From the NCBI GenBank assembly GCA_035642535.1, contig DASQSE010000088.1:12729-76728 (forward strand): a stretch of 64,000 nucleotides of DNA. The letters run 5' to 3'. Every line of letters begins with the position of its first letter. Positions within the stretch are counted from its first letter, which is position 1. Made by a program: the position numbers and the translations under genes. The DNA comes from Jatrophihabitans sp035642535 (GTDB taxonomy: Bacteria > Actinomycetota > Actinomycetes > Mycobacteriales > Jatrophihabitantaceae). Below the pieces are notes generated by a model that did not search any database, had not been told where the DNA came from, and was given only the letters and a program-made list of their open reading frames with translations. Below, piece after piece: positions 1 through 8,738 of the stretch.

Positions 1-1159
1 CGAACGGCTTGCCCTGCTCGGCACGTGCCGCGGCGCGCAGCGTGACCAGTCGTGCTCCTTCGAGTTCGATGCCGATGTTGGCAACCATGAACGCGACCGC
101 CTGGCGGTGACTGATCGGCTCGCCGAATGCCTGCCGCTCGTTGACATAGGGGATGACGTAGTCGAGGACGGCCTTGCCGGTGCCGCAGGCGAGAGCTGCC
201 CAGCCGATGCGCGAAAGCCGGATGCAGTCCGCGTACACACGCGCGGCGCCGTCGCCCAGCAGCGCGGTGTCCGGCAGAGAGACGTTCTCGAGGACGAGGC
301 GCGCGGTGGACGCCGCGCGCAGGCCCATCGCCGGATCGGCCTCGACGAACACGCCCTTCGTGCCGGACTCGACGATGAACATCGCGGGCGAACCGTCGAG
401 CGCGGCGGCGACGACGAACAGTTCGGCACTGGCCCCGCGCGGCACCAGCGACTTGACGCCCGAGAGCGTGTAGCCGCCGGGTGTGCGACGCGCAGTCGTC
501 TCGAGGCGGAACGGGTCGAACAGCGGCCGCGGCTCCAGCACGGCCAGCGCGGCAGCGGGGACGTCGTCCCCGACGAAGGCCGGCAGATACGTCGCCTGCT
601 GGCTCTCGTCCCCCCACAGGACGAGCGCGTTGCTGACCGCGGCGGGGGCGAGGCAGGCCACTGCGAGGCCCATGTCGCCGTGCGCCAGCGCCTCGGCGAC
701 GAGCGCACCAGTGGTGGCCGAGCGCTCGTGGCCCATGCCGCCGAGCGCCTCGGGGATGCCGACCAGCGTGACGCCCAATTCGGCGTTGGCGCGTTTGAGC
801 ACGTCGGGTGGTGCACTGCTTTCCGAATCGGCCGACGCGGCGGACGGGCGCAGTTGCTCAGCCGCGAACTCGCGAGTCGCGTCGACGATCATCTGCTGCT
901 CGTCAGTAGGCGTGAGGTCGAACAAGTCGCGGCCTGCCGCGGTGCCGGGACGCTCCGGCTTGCCGCGCTGCTGGACGGCCGCGAACGTGCGGTTGGCGGC
1001 GCCGACGCCGCGGAAGCCGGCCCTGCTGCCGCGGTAGACCGCCCGCTCGATCGGTCTGCGGAGCTTGAGCCGGTCGATGGCGGCGACACCCGCGAGCCGA
1101 TTCAGCGCGGCCAGCCCGACACCCATCGCATCGCGCCCGCGCGTGTTGCGGCCAGACAT
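1..1159 (-). CDS. acyl-CoA dehydrogenase family protein, C-terminus beyond window
   Basis: The reverse strand is open from an ATG at 1159 to the window edge (386 codons), so the C-terminus is missing. After a basic N-terminal extension of about 75 residues the protein reads like an acyl-CoA dehydrogenase: N-terminal helical domain (TPTDEQQMIVDATREFA), middle beta domain, then the start of the C-terminal helical domain (NERQAFGEPISHRQA). The family oxidises acyl-CoA to enoyl-CoA with FAD and passes electrons to ETF. The catalytic Glu would lie in the missing part, so activity cannot be judged. A GAGGAG ribosome site precedes the ATG. It is divergent from the Bax-inhibitor-like gene. Confidence 0.85.
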   Translation of the reverse strand, partial: MSGRNTRGRDAMGVGLAALNRLAGVAAIDRLKLRRPIERAVYRGSRAGFRGVGAANRTFAAVQQRGKPERPGTAAGRDLFDLTPTDEQQMIVDATREFAAEQLRPSAASADSESSAPPDVLKRANAELGVTLVGIPEALGGMGHERSATTGALVAEALAHGDMGLAVACLAPAAVSNALVLWGDESQQATYLPAFVGDDVPAAALAVLEPRPLFDPFRLETTARRTPGGYTLSGVKSLVPRGASAELFVVAAALDGSPAMFIVESGTKGVFVEADPAMGLRAASTARLVLENVSLPDTALLGDGAARVYADCIRLSRIGWAALACGTGKAVLDYVIPYVNERQAFGEPISHRQAVAFMVANIGIELEGARLVTLRAAARAEQGKPF

Positions 1160-1300
1160 CTGAACTCCTCGGCAAAGTCAGTGGTACACGCAGTTCCGGA
1201 TAAATCTACCCGCCGGTAGCGTCGAGACAACCAGAAGTGACCGACGTCCCGCGGCGTGTGACCGGGAACCGCCATTGTCTAGTGTTCGTTCCCAGGAGGA

Positions 1301-1334
1301 GCCGCTCATTGCTGAGCGGCCGAGATGCAGGAGG
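1301..1334 (+). promoter_or_regulatory. leader hairpin next to the ribosome binding site of the Bax-inhibitor-like gene
   Basis: A perfect 8-bp inverted repeat GCCGCTCA/TGAGCGGC with a TTGC loop (1301-1320) is followed 8 nt later by AGGAGG (1329-1334), which sets the GTG start at 1344. Position and perfect pairing suggest a leader structure that could affect translation. No known riboswitch class is recognised. Confidence 0.4.
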
Positions 1335-1343
1335 TAGGCAGCC

Positions 1344-2129
1344 GTGCCCAACCCCGTGATCAACCAGTTCGGTCGCGCCGCAGGCGGTGGCGGCAACAAC
1401 ACCCCGTCGCCGGCAGTCCTGGAGGACATGTTCGCGAAGCCGGCCTACACCGGCCCGCGCGCGCCCGCCCGCTACATGACGCTCGACGACGTCGTGCAGC
1501 GCACCGGCGCGATGCTCGGCACGATCCTGGTCGCGGGCGCGATCACCTGGTTCGCGCTGCCGGAGCACCTCTACACGCCGGTGCTGGTCATCTCGGCGAT
1601 GGCCGGTCTTGGCCTCGGCCTGTTCATGGCGTTCACGATGCGCGTGAACGCGGCCACCGCGCTCATCTACTCAGCCGCCGAGGGTGTGCTGCTCGGCGCG
1701 ATCAGCCACGCGTTCGAGAGTCGCTGGCCCGGCATCGTGATCCAGGCCGTGGCGGGCACGATCATGGTCGCTGCCGGCATGCTGTTCGTCTACCGGATCG
1801 GCGCGATCCGGGTGACGCCACGCTTCACCCGGATCCTCGTCGGCGCCACCATCGGCGTGTTCGGGCTGATGGTCGTGAACCTGGTCGCCTACCTGTTCAC
1901 CCCGGACGGGCTCGGGCTGCGCTCCGGCGGGCCGCTGGCCGTGATCTTCAGCCTGGTCTGCATCGTGATCGCGGCGCTCAACCTCGTCTACGACTTCGAC
2001 ATGGTCGAGCGCGGCATCCGGCAGGGCGCACCGCAGAAGTTCGCGTGGTACGCGTCGTTCGGGATCACCGTCACGCTGATCTGGCTCTACATCGAGATCC
2101 TGCGCCTGCTGGGCTACGCGCGGAACTGA
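1344..2129 (+). CDS. Bax inhibitor-1/YccA-like integral membrane protein
   Basis: 261 residues. A polar N-terminus of about 45 residues (Gly/Asn-rich, then MTLDDVVQRTGAML) is followed by seven hydrophobic segments. The last carry the family-typical LNLVYDFDMVERGIRQGAPQ, with acidic residues, and a WYASFGITVTLIWLYIEILRLL tail region. This is the actinobacterial branch of the Bax-inhibitor-1/YccA family, membrane proteins of poorly defined function; ion leak and stress roles are known only for distant members. The GTG start is supported by AGGAGG 9 nt upstream. The gene is followed by a palindrome and a convergent thiolase gene. Confidence 0.85.
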   Translation: MPNPVINQFGRAAGGGGNNTPSPAVLEDMFAKPAYTGPRAPARYMTLDDVVQRTGAMLGTILVAGAITWFALPEHLYTPVLVISAMAGLGLGLFMAFTMRVNAATALIYSAAEGVLLGAISHAFESRWPGIVIQAVAGTIMVAAGMLFVYRIGAIRVTPRFTRILVGATIGVFGLMVVNLVAYLFTPDGLGLRSGGPLAVIFSLVCIVIAALNLVYDFDMVERGIRQGAPQKFAWYASFGITVTLIWLYIEILRLLGYARN

Positions 2130-2145
2130 TCACCCCGCCGCGCGG

Positions 2146-2195
2146 AAGTTGTCCGCCCTTCGCGACGCCATGGCGCGCTGAAGGGCGGACAATTT
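2146..2195. repeat. palindromic intergenic repeat, family A copy 1
   Basis: Arms TTGTCCGCCCTT (2149-2160) and AAGGGCGGACAA (2181-2192) are separated by exactly 20 bp. The spacer contains GCCATGGC and is itself nearly self-complementary. A T-run follows (ATTTTCGTT). It lies between convergent genes (Bax-inhibitor-like and thiolase), so it could act as a bidirectional terminator. Related copies with the same arm sequence and spacer length occur at 35257-35308, 41068-41119 and 41133-41180. Confidence 0.8.
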
Positions 2196-2368
2196 TCGTT
2201 AAATAGTTGGGCGGATGAAGGTCCTTGCCACCTCATCCGCCCAACGGTCCCGCGCGGCCCCGCGGCGATTCCCCAACGACGGTCTCCGCGGCCGCTGATA
2301 ACCACCCAACGACGCCCGATCCAGAAGGTTTCGCACGGATACGGGCTTTTTGTCGGATGATCGAAACG

Positions 2369-3589
2369 TCAGCTCAGCCGCTCGACGATCATGGCCATGC
2401 CCTGGCCGCCGCCGACGCACATCGTCTCCAGCCCGATCTGCTTGTCGTGGAACTGCAGCGAGTTGAGCAGCGTGGAGGTGATGCGCGCGCCCGTCATCCC
2501 GAACGGGTGTCCGACGGCGATCGCGCCGCCGTTGACGTTGAGCCGGTCGAGGTCGATGCCGAGGTCGCGGTAGGACGGGATGACCTGCGCGGCGAACGCC
2601 TCGTTGATCTCGACCAGGTCGATGTCGCCGATCGACATGCCCGCGTTGGCCAGCGCGCGACGCGTCGCCTCGACCGGCCCGTAGCCCATGGTCTCCGGCG
2701 ACAGCGCGCTCACGCCGGTAGCCACGACTCGCGCCAGCGGGGTAGTGCCCAGCGCCGCGGCCTTCTCGTCGCTCATCACAACCACCGCCGCCGCTCCGTC
2801 GTTCAGCGGGCAGCAGTTGCCGGCGGTGACCCGCCCGTCCGGACGGAAGACAGGCTTCAATGCGGCGACCGCCTCGTACGTGACGCCCGGCCGCGGCCCG
2901 TCGTCCTTCGCGACCACCGTGCCGTCCGGCAGCGTCACCGGCGTGATGTCCTTCGCCCAGAACCCGTTCGCCAGTGCCGCTTCGGCGAGGTTCTGCGAGC
3001 GCACCCCGAAGTGGTCCATGTCCTCGCGCGTGATGCCCTTGTGCAGTGCAAGGTTCTCCGCGGTCTGCCCCATCGCGATGTACATGTCGGGCAGCAGCCC
3101 GTCCTGGCGCGGGTCGTGCCACTCGGCTGCGCCGGACTCCGCAGCCTTCGCCGTCCGCGCCTCGGCCTCGGCGAACGCCTGATTGTGCGTGTTCGGCCAA
3201 CTGTCCGCGCTGCCGTTGCCGAACCGGGAGACGGTCTCGACGCCGGCCGAGACGAATGCCGAGCCCTCGCCGGCCTTGATCGCATGAAACGCCATGCGGG
3301 TCGTCTGCAGCGAGGACGAGCAGTAGCGGTTGACGGTCGTGCCGGGCAGGAAGTCGTAGCCGAGTTCGACGGCCACCACCCGGGCGATGTTGTTGCCGGA
3401 CTCGGCGGCCGGCTGCCCGCAACCCATCATCAGGTCGTCGAGGTCGTGCGGGTCGAGCGCGGGCACCTTGTCCAGCGCGGCGCGCACCATCTGGCCCGCG
3501 AGGTCGTCCGGCCGGATGCTGACCAGCGACCCCTTGCCCGCACGGCCGATGGGCGAGCGCGCGGTGGCGACGATCACTGCTTCGGGCAT
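2369..3589 (-). CDS. fadA: thiolase (acetyl-CoA C-acyltransferase), FadA-type
   Basis: 406 residues, full length for the family. The nucleophilic Cys lies in NRYCSSSLQT, the His in NVNGGAIAVGHPFGMTGAR, and the second active-site Cys in CVGGGQGMAM. EINEAFAAQ is also present. The enzyme cleaves 3-ketoacyl-CoA with CoA in beta-oxidation or condenses acyl-CoAs in the reverse direction. The start is the ATG at 3589. It lies 16 bp downstream of the SGNH hydrolase on the same strand, so the two probably share a transcript. From memory it corresponds to mycobacterial fadA3, which also sits near an SGNH protein, cbs and metB. Confidence 0.92.
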   Translation of the reverse strand: MPEAVIVATARSPIGRAGKGSLVSIRPDDLAGQMVRAALDKVPALDPHDLDDLMMGCGQPAAESGNNIARVVAVELGYDFLPGTTVNRYCSSSLQTTRMAFHAIKAGEGSAFVSAGVETVSRFGNGSADSWPNTHNQAFAEAEARTAKAAESGAAEWHDPRQDGLLPDMYIAMGQTAENLALHKGITREDMDHFGVRSQNLAEAALANGFWAKDITPVTLPDGTVVAKDDGPRPGVTYEAVAALKPVFRPDGRVTAGNCCPLNDGAAAVVVMSDEKAAALGTTPLARVVATGVSALSPETMGYGPVEATRRALANAGMSIGDIDLVEINEAFAAQVIPSYRDLGIDLDRLNVNGGAIAVGHPFGMTGARITSTLLNSLQFHDKQIGLETMCVGGGQGMAMIVERLS

Positions 3590-3605
3590 GGACTGCTCCT
3601 TCTCC

Positions 3606-4628
3606 CTACGACGAGGTGCTGACGGGGACCGCTTCTTCCGGTGAGCGAGCTTGCGGGCGGCGCGGCAGCCGGCGGCGCAGCCTGGCGAACGGGCCGTGCC
3701 GCCCCTCGGCGCGGCCGAATCGCTCCGCGCCGACGACCTCCGAGCCCGGGTGCGCGACGGCCTGTGCGGCGGCCCGCTTGGCGGTCTTGACCCGGCGGGT
3801 CGTGAACGCGCTCGCCGAACGCGCGCGGGTCCGCAGCCCGAGCGCATGCAGGCATGACGGCAGCATCGCGCGTGCGGCCTCGGCGTAGCCCGCCGCAGAC
3901 GGGTGGAACCGATCGTCGGAGAACAGATCGAGGCGGCTCATGAACATCGGCCCGCACAAGTCGCCGAGCGACACCGTCCGCCCTCCGGCGCGCACCACGG
4001 CGACCGTCTGCTCGCGTGCCATCCCGCGCGAGAGCCGGCGGGCGTAGGCGCGCAGCGGTTGGGCGAGTGGACGGATGGTGCCGAGATCGGGGCAGGTGCC
4101 GACCACCACTTCGGCACCCATCGCGTGCAGCCTGCGCACCACGTCCTCGAGATACGCGACCGCGACAGGAGGCTTTGTCCGCGACGTGACGTCGTTCGCG
4201 CCGACGATGATCACCGCGAGGTCGAGCCGCTTGCCGCGCAGCTGCTCGAGTTGCTGCGGGACCTCGTTCGACTCCGCGCCCACGACTGCGACGTTCGTGA
4301 TGTGCACGGGCCGGCGCGCAGCCTCCGAGATGCCGATCGCCAGCTGGGCGCCCGGGGTGTCCCGGTCGCGGAAGACGCCGTAGCCGGCGGCGGTCGAGTC
4401 GCCGAGCATCGCGATCCGGATGGGCGGCCGCGCGCCGCTGACGCCGGCCGCCGTCCAGATCGTGTCGTCGTGCGCCGGCGGATCCTCCTGGGCCTTCGGG
4501 ATACGGCGGTGGGCCAGCTTGATCTCGCCCCAGATGAGCCCTACGAGGGCAGCAGCGCTGGTCGCAGCGAGCCCACCCAGCCCGCCGCCGGCGAACAGGG
4601 CGATGCGGTGCCCCCGGCGCAGCTTCAC
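3606..4628 (-). CDS. membrane-anchored or secreted SGNH/GDSL hydrolase
   Basis: 340 residues starting at a GTG. A hydrophobic N-terminal segment (residues about 8-32, Gly/Ala-rich) suggests a signal anchor. The catalytic blocks are visible: IAMLGDSTAAGYG (nucleophile Ser), VIIVGANDV (block III), and DDRFHPSAAGYA (catalytic His and Asp region). The family hydrolyses ester bonds in lipids or acylated sugars; the substrate is unknown. The basic C-terminal tail of about 60 residues has no recognisable domain. It is divergent from cystathionine beta-synthase (63 bp apart) and upstream of the thiolase. Confidence 0.85.
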   Translation of the reverse strand: MKLRRGHRIALFAGGGLGGLAATSAAALVGLIWGEIKLAHRRIPKAQEDPPAHDDTIWTAAGVSGARPPIRIAMLGDSTAAGYGVFRDRDTPGAQLAIGISEAARRPVHITNVAVVGAESNEVPQQLEQLRGKRLDLAVIIVGANDVTSRTKPPVAVAYLEDVVRRLHAMGAEVVVGTCPDLGTIRPLAQPLRAYARRLSRGMAREQTVAVVRAGGRTVSLGDLCGPMFMSRLDLFSDDRFHPSAAGYAEAARAMLPSCLHALGLRTRARSASAFTTRRVKTAKRAAAQAVAHPGSEVVGAERFGRAEGRHGPFARLRRRLPRRPQARSPEEAVPVSTSS

Positions 4629-4691
4629 TCTTTGCAGGGTAATGGGCGGGGGCTCGTGCCGAGGCGGGCCGGTAGGTGGCAACCTGTCGGC

Positions 4692-6065
4692 ATGCGCTAC
4701 AGCAATTCGGTCGTCGAGCTGATCGGGAACACCCCGCTGGTCCGGCTGCGACGCGTGACAAGCCATCTCCCGCCCGCCCAGGCGCCGATGGTGCTGGCCA
4801 AGATCGAATACTTCAATCCGGGCGGCTCGGTGAAGGATCGCATCGCGGTCCGGATGATCGATGCCGCGGAGCAATCGGGCGAGCTCCGGCCGGGCGGGAC
4901 GATCGTCGAACCGACATCCGGCAACACCGGCATCGGGCTGGCCATCGTCGCCCAGCAGCGCGGCTACCACTGTGTCTTCGTCTGCCCGGACAAAGTGAGC
5001 CAGGACAAGATCGACACGCTGCGTGCGTACGGCGCCGAGGTGCTCGTCTGCCCGACCGCGGTCGCGCCCGAGGATCCGCGCTCGTACTACTCGGTGTCGG
5101 ATCGGTTGGCGCGAGAGCGGTCCGGCGCCTGGAAGCCCGACCAGTACTCGAACGTGAACAACCCGATCTCGCATTACGAGACGACGGGTCCGGAGATCTG
5201 GGAACAGACAGAGGGGCGGGTCACCCACTTCGTCGCCGGCGTGGGCACCGGCGGAACGATCAGCGGCGTCGGCCGGTACCTGAAGGAGCAGGGGCCGGTG
5301 CGCATCGTCGGCGCCGATCCGGAGGGCTCGGTCTACTCCGGCGGGACGGGCCGTCCCTACCTCGTCGAGGGTGTCGGCGAGGACTTCTGGCCGACCGCCT
5401 ACGACCGCAACGTCTGCGACGAGATCATCGCGGTGTCGGACGCGGACTCGTTCGCCATGACGCGCCGGCTCGCGCGCGAGGAGGGCCTGCTCGTCGGCGG
5501 GTCGTGCGGCATGGTCGTCGTGGCGGCGCTCGAGGTCGCCCGCTGCGGCGGTCCGGACGATGTCGTCGTGGTGCTGCTGCCCGACGGCGGCCGCGGCTAT
5601 CTCTCGAAGATCTTCAACGACGCGTGGATGGCCGACTACGGCTTCCTGGTCAGCTCGACGGACGCGACCGTGGGCGACGTACTGCGCGAGAAGTCGGGCG
5701 CCACGCCGGCGCTCGTCCACGGTCACCCGAACGAGACCGTGCGCGAGGCGATCAACATCCTGCGCGAATACGGGGTCTCGCAGATGCCGATCGTCAAGGC
5801 CGAGCCGCCCATCACGGCGGGTGAGGTGGTCGGCTCGGTGTCGGAGCGCGCGCTGCTCGACGCGCTGTTCGCCGGTTCGGCAGCGCTGGCCGACGCGGTC
5901 GAGCGGCACATGTCCGACGCGCTGCCGATCATCGGCTCCGGCGAACCCGTGTCGGCGGCAGTCGCCGCGCTGAGCAAGGCCGACGCCCTACTCGTGCACG
6001 TCGACGGCAAGCCGGCCGGCGTCATCACCCGCCAGGACCTGCTCGGCCACCTGGCGCTCAGCTAG
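4692..6065 (+). CDS. cbs: cystathionine beta-synthase with C-terminal CBS pair
   Basis: 457 residues. The PLP fold-type II core holds the Schiff-base Lys in NPGGSVKDRIA, the EPTSGNTGIGLA loop and the phosphate-binding GVGTGGTISG. After about residue 335 come two CBS motifs (GATPALVHGHPNETVREAI... and the C-terminal VHVDGKPAGVITRQDLL). The enzyme condenses serine with homocysteine to cystathionine (reverse transsulfuration); the CBS pair is usually regulatory. The start at ATG 4692 gives the standard MRYSNSVVELIGNTPLV N-terminus. The stop codon abuts the convergent kinase stop without a gap. The partner enzyme is encoded at 8739. Confidence 0.95.
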   Translation: MRYSNSVVELIGNTPLVRLRRVTSHLPPAQAPMVLAKIEYFNPGGSVKDRIAVRMIDAAEQSGELRPGGTIVEPTSGNTGIGLAIVAQQRGYHCVFVCPDKVSQDKIDTLRAYGAEVLVCPTAVAPEDPRSYYSVSDRLARERSGAWKPDQYSNVNNPISHYETTGPEIWEQTEGRVTHFVAGVGTGGTISGVGRYLKEQGPVRIVGADPEGSVYSGGTGRPYLVEGVGEDFWPTAYDRNVCDEIIAVSDADSFAMTRRLAREEGLLVGGSCGMVVVAALEVARCGGPDDVVVVLLPDGGRGYLSKIFNDAWMADYGFLVSSTDATVGDVLREKSGATPALVHGHPNETVREAINILREYGVSQMPIVKAEPPITAGEVVGSVSERALLDALFAGSAALADAVERHMSDALPIIGSGEPVSAAVAALSKADALLVHVDGKPAGVITRQDLLGHLALS

Positions 6066-7610
6066 TCAGCTCTCCGCGGCGATCTTGAGCACGCCGCCCT
6101 GGCGGACCAAGCGGAAGCGGGTGAACTGCGGGACGACCCGGCCGTCCTTGTAGTGATAGGTCAGCGTCGCCGAGGCGCTGTGCGGCGGCTGGCCCGAGGC
6201 ATTGCTGACGTCGACGCGTTCGACGCTGCTCCAGTAACTGTCGTAGGTCTGCCGGCCCTGCGCCGTGGTCTGCTGGAAGTGCGGCGTCAGCAGGTTCCAA
6301 CCGGCGTCGAGGTTGCTGGGCACCACATTGAAGTAGTTGACGATCGCCTGCGCGAGCTCCGCGCTGGTCGCTGCGCCATGCGGCTTCGGCGTGTGTTTCG
6401 GGGGAGTCGTCGGAGTCTGGGCCGTGGTCGATGGCGGAGCCGGACTGGACGACGACTGCTCGTGCGTCGACGGCGGATGGGAAGGCGGGGCCGACGGTGA
6501 CGATGCCCGTGACTGCCTGGCTTGCGTCGGCCCGGTTGCCTGCTTGGGACTGCCGCCGTTCCCGCTGAGCAGAATCACAGCCACCACGGCACCCAGCGCG
6601 ACGACGAGCAGTGCGGCCAGGATCGGCAGCCAGGATCGCCGCCGCCGCGGGCCGCCTTCGGCCGGCGGCGCCACCGGGCCGCCCGTGAGCGGCGGCGCGG
6701 CGAGCACGCGCGTTCCGCCGGCCGGTGTAACCGGCGGGCTGGGTTGCTGCGTGATGATCTGCGTCGTCGCACTTGCTTCGCCTTCGGGCATGAGCGGATG
6801 CAGTGCCGGCAGTGTGGTCGCGACGTCGACCATGGTGGGCCGGGTGTGTGGATCGGCGGCCATCATGTTCGTCAGCGTCGGCGTGAGCGGGCCGCCGCGG
6901 GTGGGCGGCTCCCACTGGCCGGATGTGACGCGGTGCAAGATGGCCATCGGATTCTCGTCGGTGCCGAACGGCGGCTTGCCCTCGACGGCCATGTACAGCG
7001 TCGCGCCGAGCGAATACACGTCGCTGTCGAAGTTCGAGCCGGCGCCGCGCGCAACCTCGGGCGCGAGGTAGGCAGGCGTGCCCGTCACCATTCCGGTCGA
7101 CGTCAACGTGGCGTCGTCGAACGCGTGCGAGATTCCGAAGTCGGTGATCTTCGCCGAGCCGTCGTCGGCGATCAGGACGTTGCCCGGCTTGACGTCGCGA
7201 TGCACGATGCCGGCGCGGTGCGCCGCCGCCAGCGCCGCGGCCACCTGGGTGCCGATCCGTGCGACCTCCGCCGGCGGGAGCGGACCGCGCTCGGCCACAA
7301 TTTCCTGCAGGCTGCGCGACGGGACGTACTCCATCACCAGGCACGGGCTGTCGCCGTCATCGACGACGTCGAAGACCTGCACCGCGTTCGGATGGTGCAG
7401 GCGCGCCGCGATCCGCGCCTCGCGCATCATGCGCTGCACGCCTACATCGCGTTCGGCCTTCGGCAGCCACGGTTGCAGATGCAGCTGCTTGACTGCCACC
7501 CGGCGTTGCAGCCGCTCGTCCCACGCCTGCCAGACGCTGCCCATGCCACCAGACGCGATTTTCCTGTCCAGCCGGTACCGCCCGCCGACGCGCGCATCGG
7601 CCCCCGCCAC
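6066..7610 (-). CDS. transmembrane Ser/Thr protein kinase with extracellular NTF2-like C-terminal domain
   Basis: 514 residues. The kinase domain spans about residues 10-265: Gly loop (SGGMGSVWQAWD), VAVKQL lysine, catalytic HRDVKPGNVLI, DFG, and GTPAYLAPE. A linker leads to one membrane helix (WLPILAALLVVALGAVVAVILL), an extracellular Ser/Pro/Thr-rich stalk, and a C-terminal domain of about 100 residues (IVNYFNVVPSNLDAGWNLL to VLKIAAES). The pattern of that domain suggests an NTF2/SnoaL-like sensor fold; there are no PASTA repeats. GTG 7610 is preferred because GAGGAG lies 6 nt upstream; a TTG lies two codons earlier. Its target is not indicated, but the gene sits inside the cbs-metB block. 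Confidence 0.88.
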   Translation of the reverse strand: MAGADARVGGRYRLDRKIASGGMGSVWQAWDERLQRRVAVKQLHLQPWLPKAERDVGVQRMMREARIAARLHHPNAVQVFDVVDDGDSPCLVMEYVPSRSLQEIVAERGPLPPAEVARIGTQVAAALAAAHRAGIVHRDVKPGNVLIADDGSAKITDFGISHAFDDATLTSTGMVTGTPAYLAPEVARGAGSNFDSDVYSLGATLYMAVEGKPPFGTDENPMAILHRVTSGQWEPPTRGGPLTPTLTNMMAADPHTRPTMVDVATTLPALHPLMPEGEASATTQIITQQPSPPVTPAGGTRVLAAPPLTGGPVAPPAEGGPRRRRSWLPILAALLVVALGAVVAVILLSGNGGSPKQATGPTQARQSRASSPSAPPSHPPSTHEQSSSSPAPPSTTAQTPTTPPKHTPKPHGAATSAELAQAIVNYFNVVPSNLDAGWNLLTPHFQQTTAQGRQTYDSYWSSVERVDVSNASGQPPHSASATLTYHYKDGRVVPQFTRFRLVRQGGVLKIAAES

Positions 7611-7719
7611 TGGCAACTCCTCACGTCTAGATTGCGGGCATCGGTCTCACACCGACCCTACCTACCGCAGAGTTGACCGGCCGCCGCCCGCGGTGGAGCT
7701 TCTATCCTGCCGAATCGGG

Positions 7720-7756
7720 GCCTGAGCGCGCGGTAAGTTCCGGCCGCGCCTCAGGT
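7720..7756 (-). terminator. hairpin at the 3' end of the beta-lactamase-like gene
   Basis: CCTGAG-GCGCGG-type arms on both sides (about 7722-7734 and 7742-7755) form a strong stem that includes the TGA stop of the minus-strand gene. There is no clear U-tract, so terminator function is an inference. Confidence 0.35.
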
Positions 7757-8665
7757 CGGGGTGACGACGGGGGTTATTATCCGGGCCAATCGCTGGACGA
7801 GATCGGCACCCGTGTCGTAGTCCGGATCGTGGCGGGTGAAGATCGCCATCAGCAGCCGTTGTCCGTGTACCCGCACGATGCCGAGGCTGTTGACGAGCCA
7901 GCGGCCGTCGTCATCTTCGCCCGGCCCGTTGTTGGTGACCTCCATCCAGCCGTTCTTGTTCGCGAACGTGGTGCCGCGATCGGCAACAACGCCGACGCCC
8001 CATCGCTGGTCGTCCTGCACGCTGCGCATGAGCCGCAGGACGAAGGACTTGGAGTGCGCGTTGAGCAGTCCACCTGCGACGAGGTGTCGCAGCAACGTGA
8101 TGCCGTCGCGCGCGTCCATCGTCGTGAGCGCGGGATCGGCGACCCCGATTCGCGTGTGCCGCAGCCCGAGCCGGTTGGCGGCGGCCGCGAGCCCGGGGCT
8201 GCCGCCGGCATCGAGGTACATCCGGTAGCCGGCCGCGTTGTCGCTCTGCTCGATCATCGCGGTGATGTCGGCCAGCTCGTACGAGCTGAACCAGGATGCT
8301 GTGCGCTGCCGCTCGAGCAGCATCGCCTCGAGGACGAACAGCTTGTAGACACTGCCGGTCCACATGCCGCGCCGCGCCCCCCAGCGGTAGGTCGCGTCAT
8401 TGTGGAGGTTGACGACCTCGACCGAGATCGCGTGTTTCGGCAGCCGTCGCGCGATTGCCCTGAGCTTGTGGGTAGCCACGTGGCGTGGGTTCGGCGGTGG
8501 CCGCGTGGTGGTCGCGGACGGCACCGCGACCTGCGTCGTGGCGATCGAACTCGACTGCAGTGGGGTCTGTGTCGGCGTGGCGGTGGGTGCAGCGGCTTCA
8601 CATGCGGCCGTCAGCGTCGCCAGGGCCAGCGCTGCTGCGAGCCCGCGCGACACACCCCTCGTCAT
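7751..8665 (-). CDS. secreted lipoprotein of the class A beta-lactamase-like serine hydrolase fold
   Basis: 304 residues. The signal peptide ends in a lipobox (LATLTAAC), followed by a Thr/Pro-rich linker. The penicillin-binding-fold motifs are present in order: SxxK as SVYK, SDN as QSDN, and a KTG equivalent as KNG. A canonical omega-loop Glu is not obvious, so penicillinase activity is uncertain and a D,D-peptidase-like or purely binding role is possible. Its position next to a transmembrane kinase suggests an envelope role. It is divergent from the cystathionine gamma-synthase gene. Confidence 0.8.
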   Translation of the reverse strand: MTRGVSRGLAAALALATLTAACEAAAPTATPTQTPLQSSSIATTQVAVPSATTTRPPPNPRHVATHKLRAIARRLPKHAISVEVVNLHNDATYRWGARRGMWTGSVYKLFVLEAMLLERQRTASWFSSYELADITAMIEQSDNAAGYRMYLDAGGSPGLAAAANRLGLRHTRIGVADPALTTMDARDGITLLRHLVAGGLLNAHSKSFVLRLMRSVQDDQRWGVGVVADRGTTFANKNGWMEVTNNGPGEDDDGRWLVNSLGIVRVHGQRLLMAIFTRHDPDYDTGADLVQRLARIITPVVTPT

Positions 8666-8738
8666 ATCTGATCAGACGCCTTTCGTGATCATTCCGTTGC
8701 ACTGCTTCAAACGACGCGCCACTCGGTACGGTCGCACC

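Noticed and set aside
107..1219. Long plus-strand ORF opposite the acyl-CoA dehydrogenase
   Set aside because: Arg/Gly/Ala-rich translation with no family pattern; the minus strand reads as a clear acyl-CoA dehydrogenase in a G+C-rich genome where antisense frames stay open.
1178..1568. Short minus-strand ORFs in the divergent gap before the Bax-inhibitor-like gene
   Set aside because: No ribosome site or family similarity; they overlap the well-supported plus-strand start.
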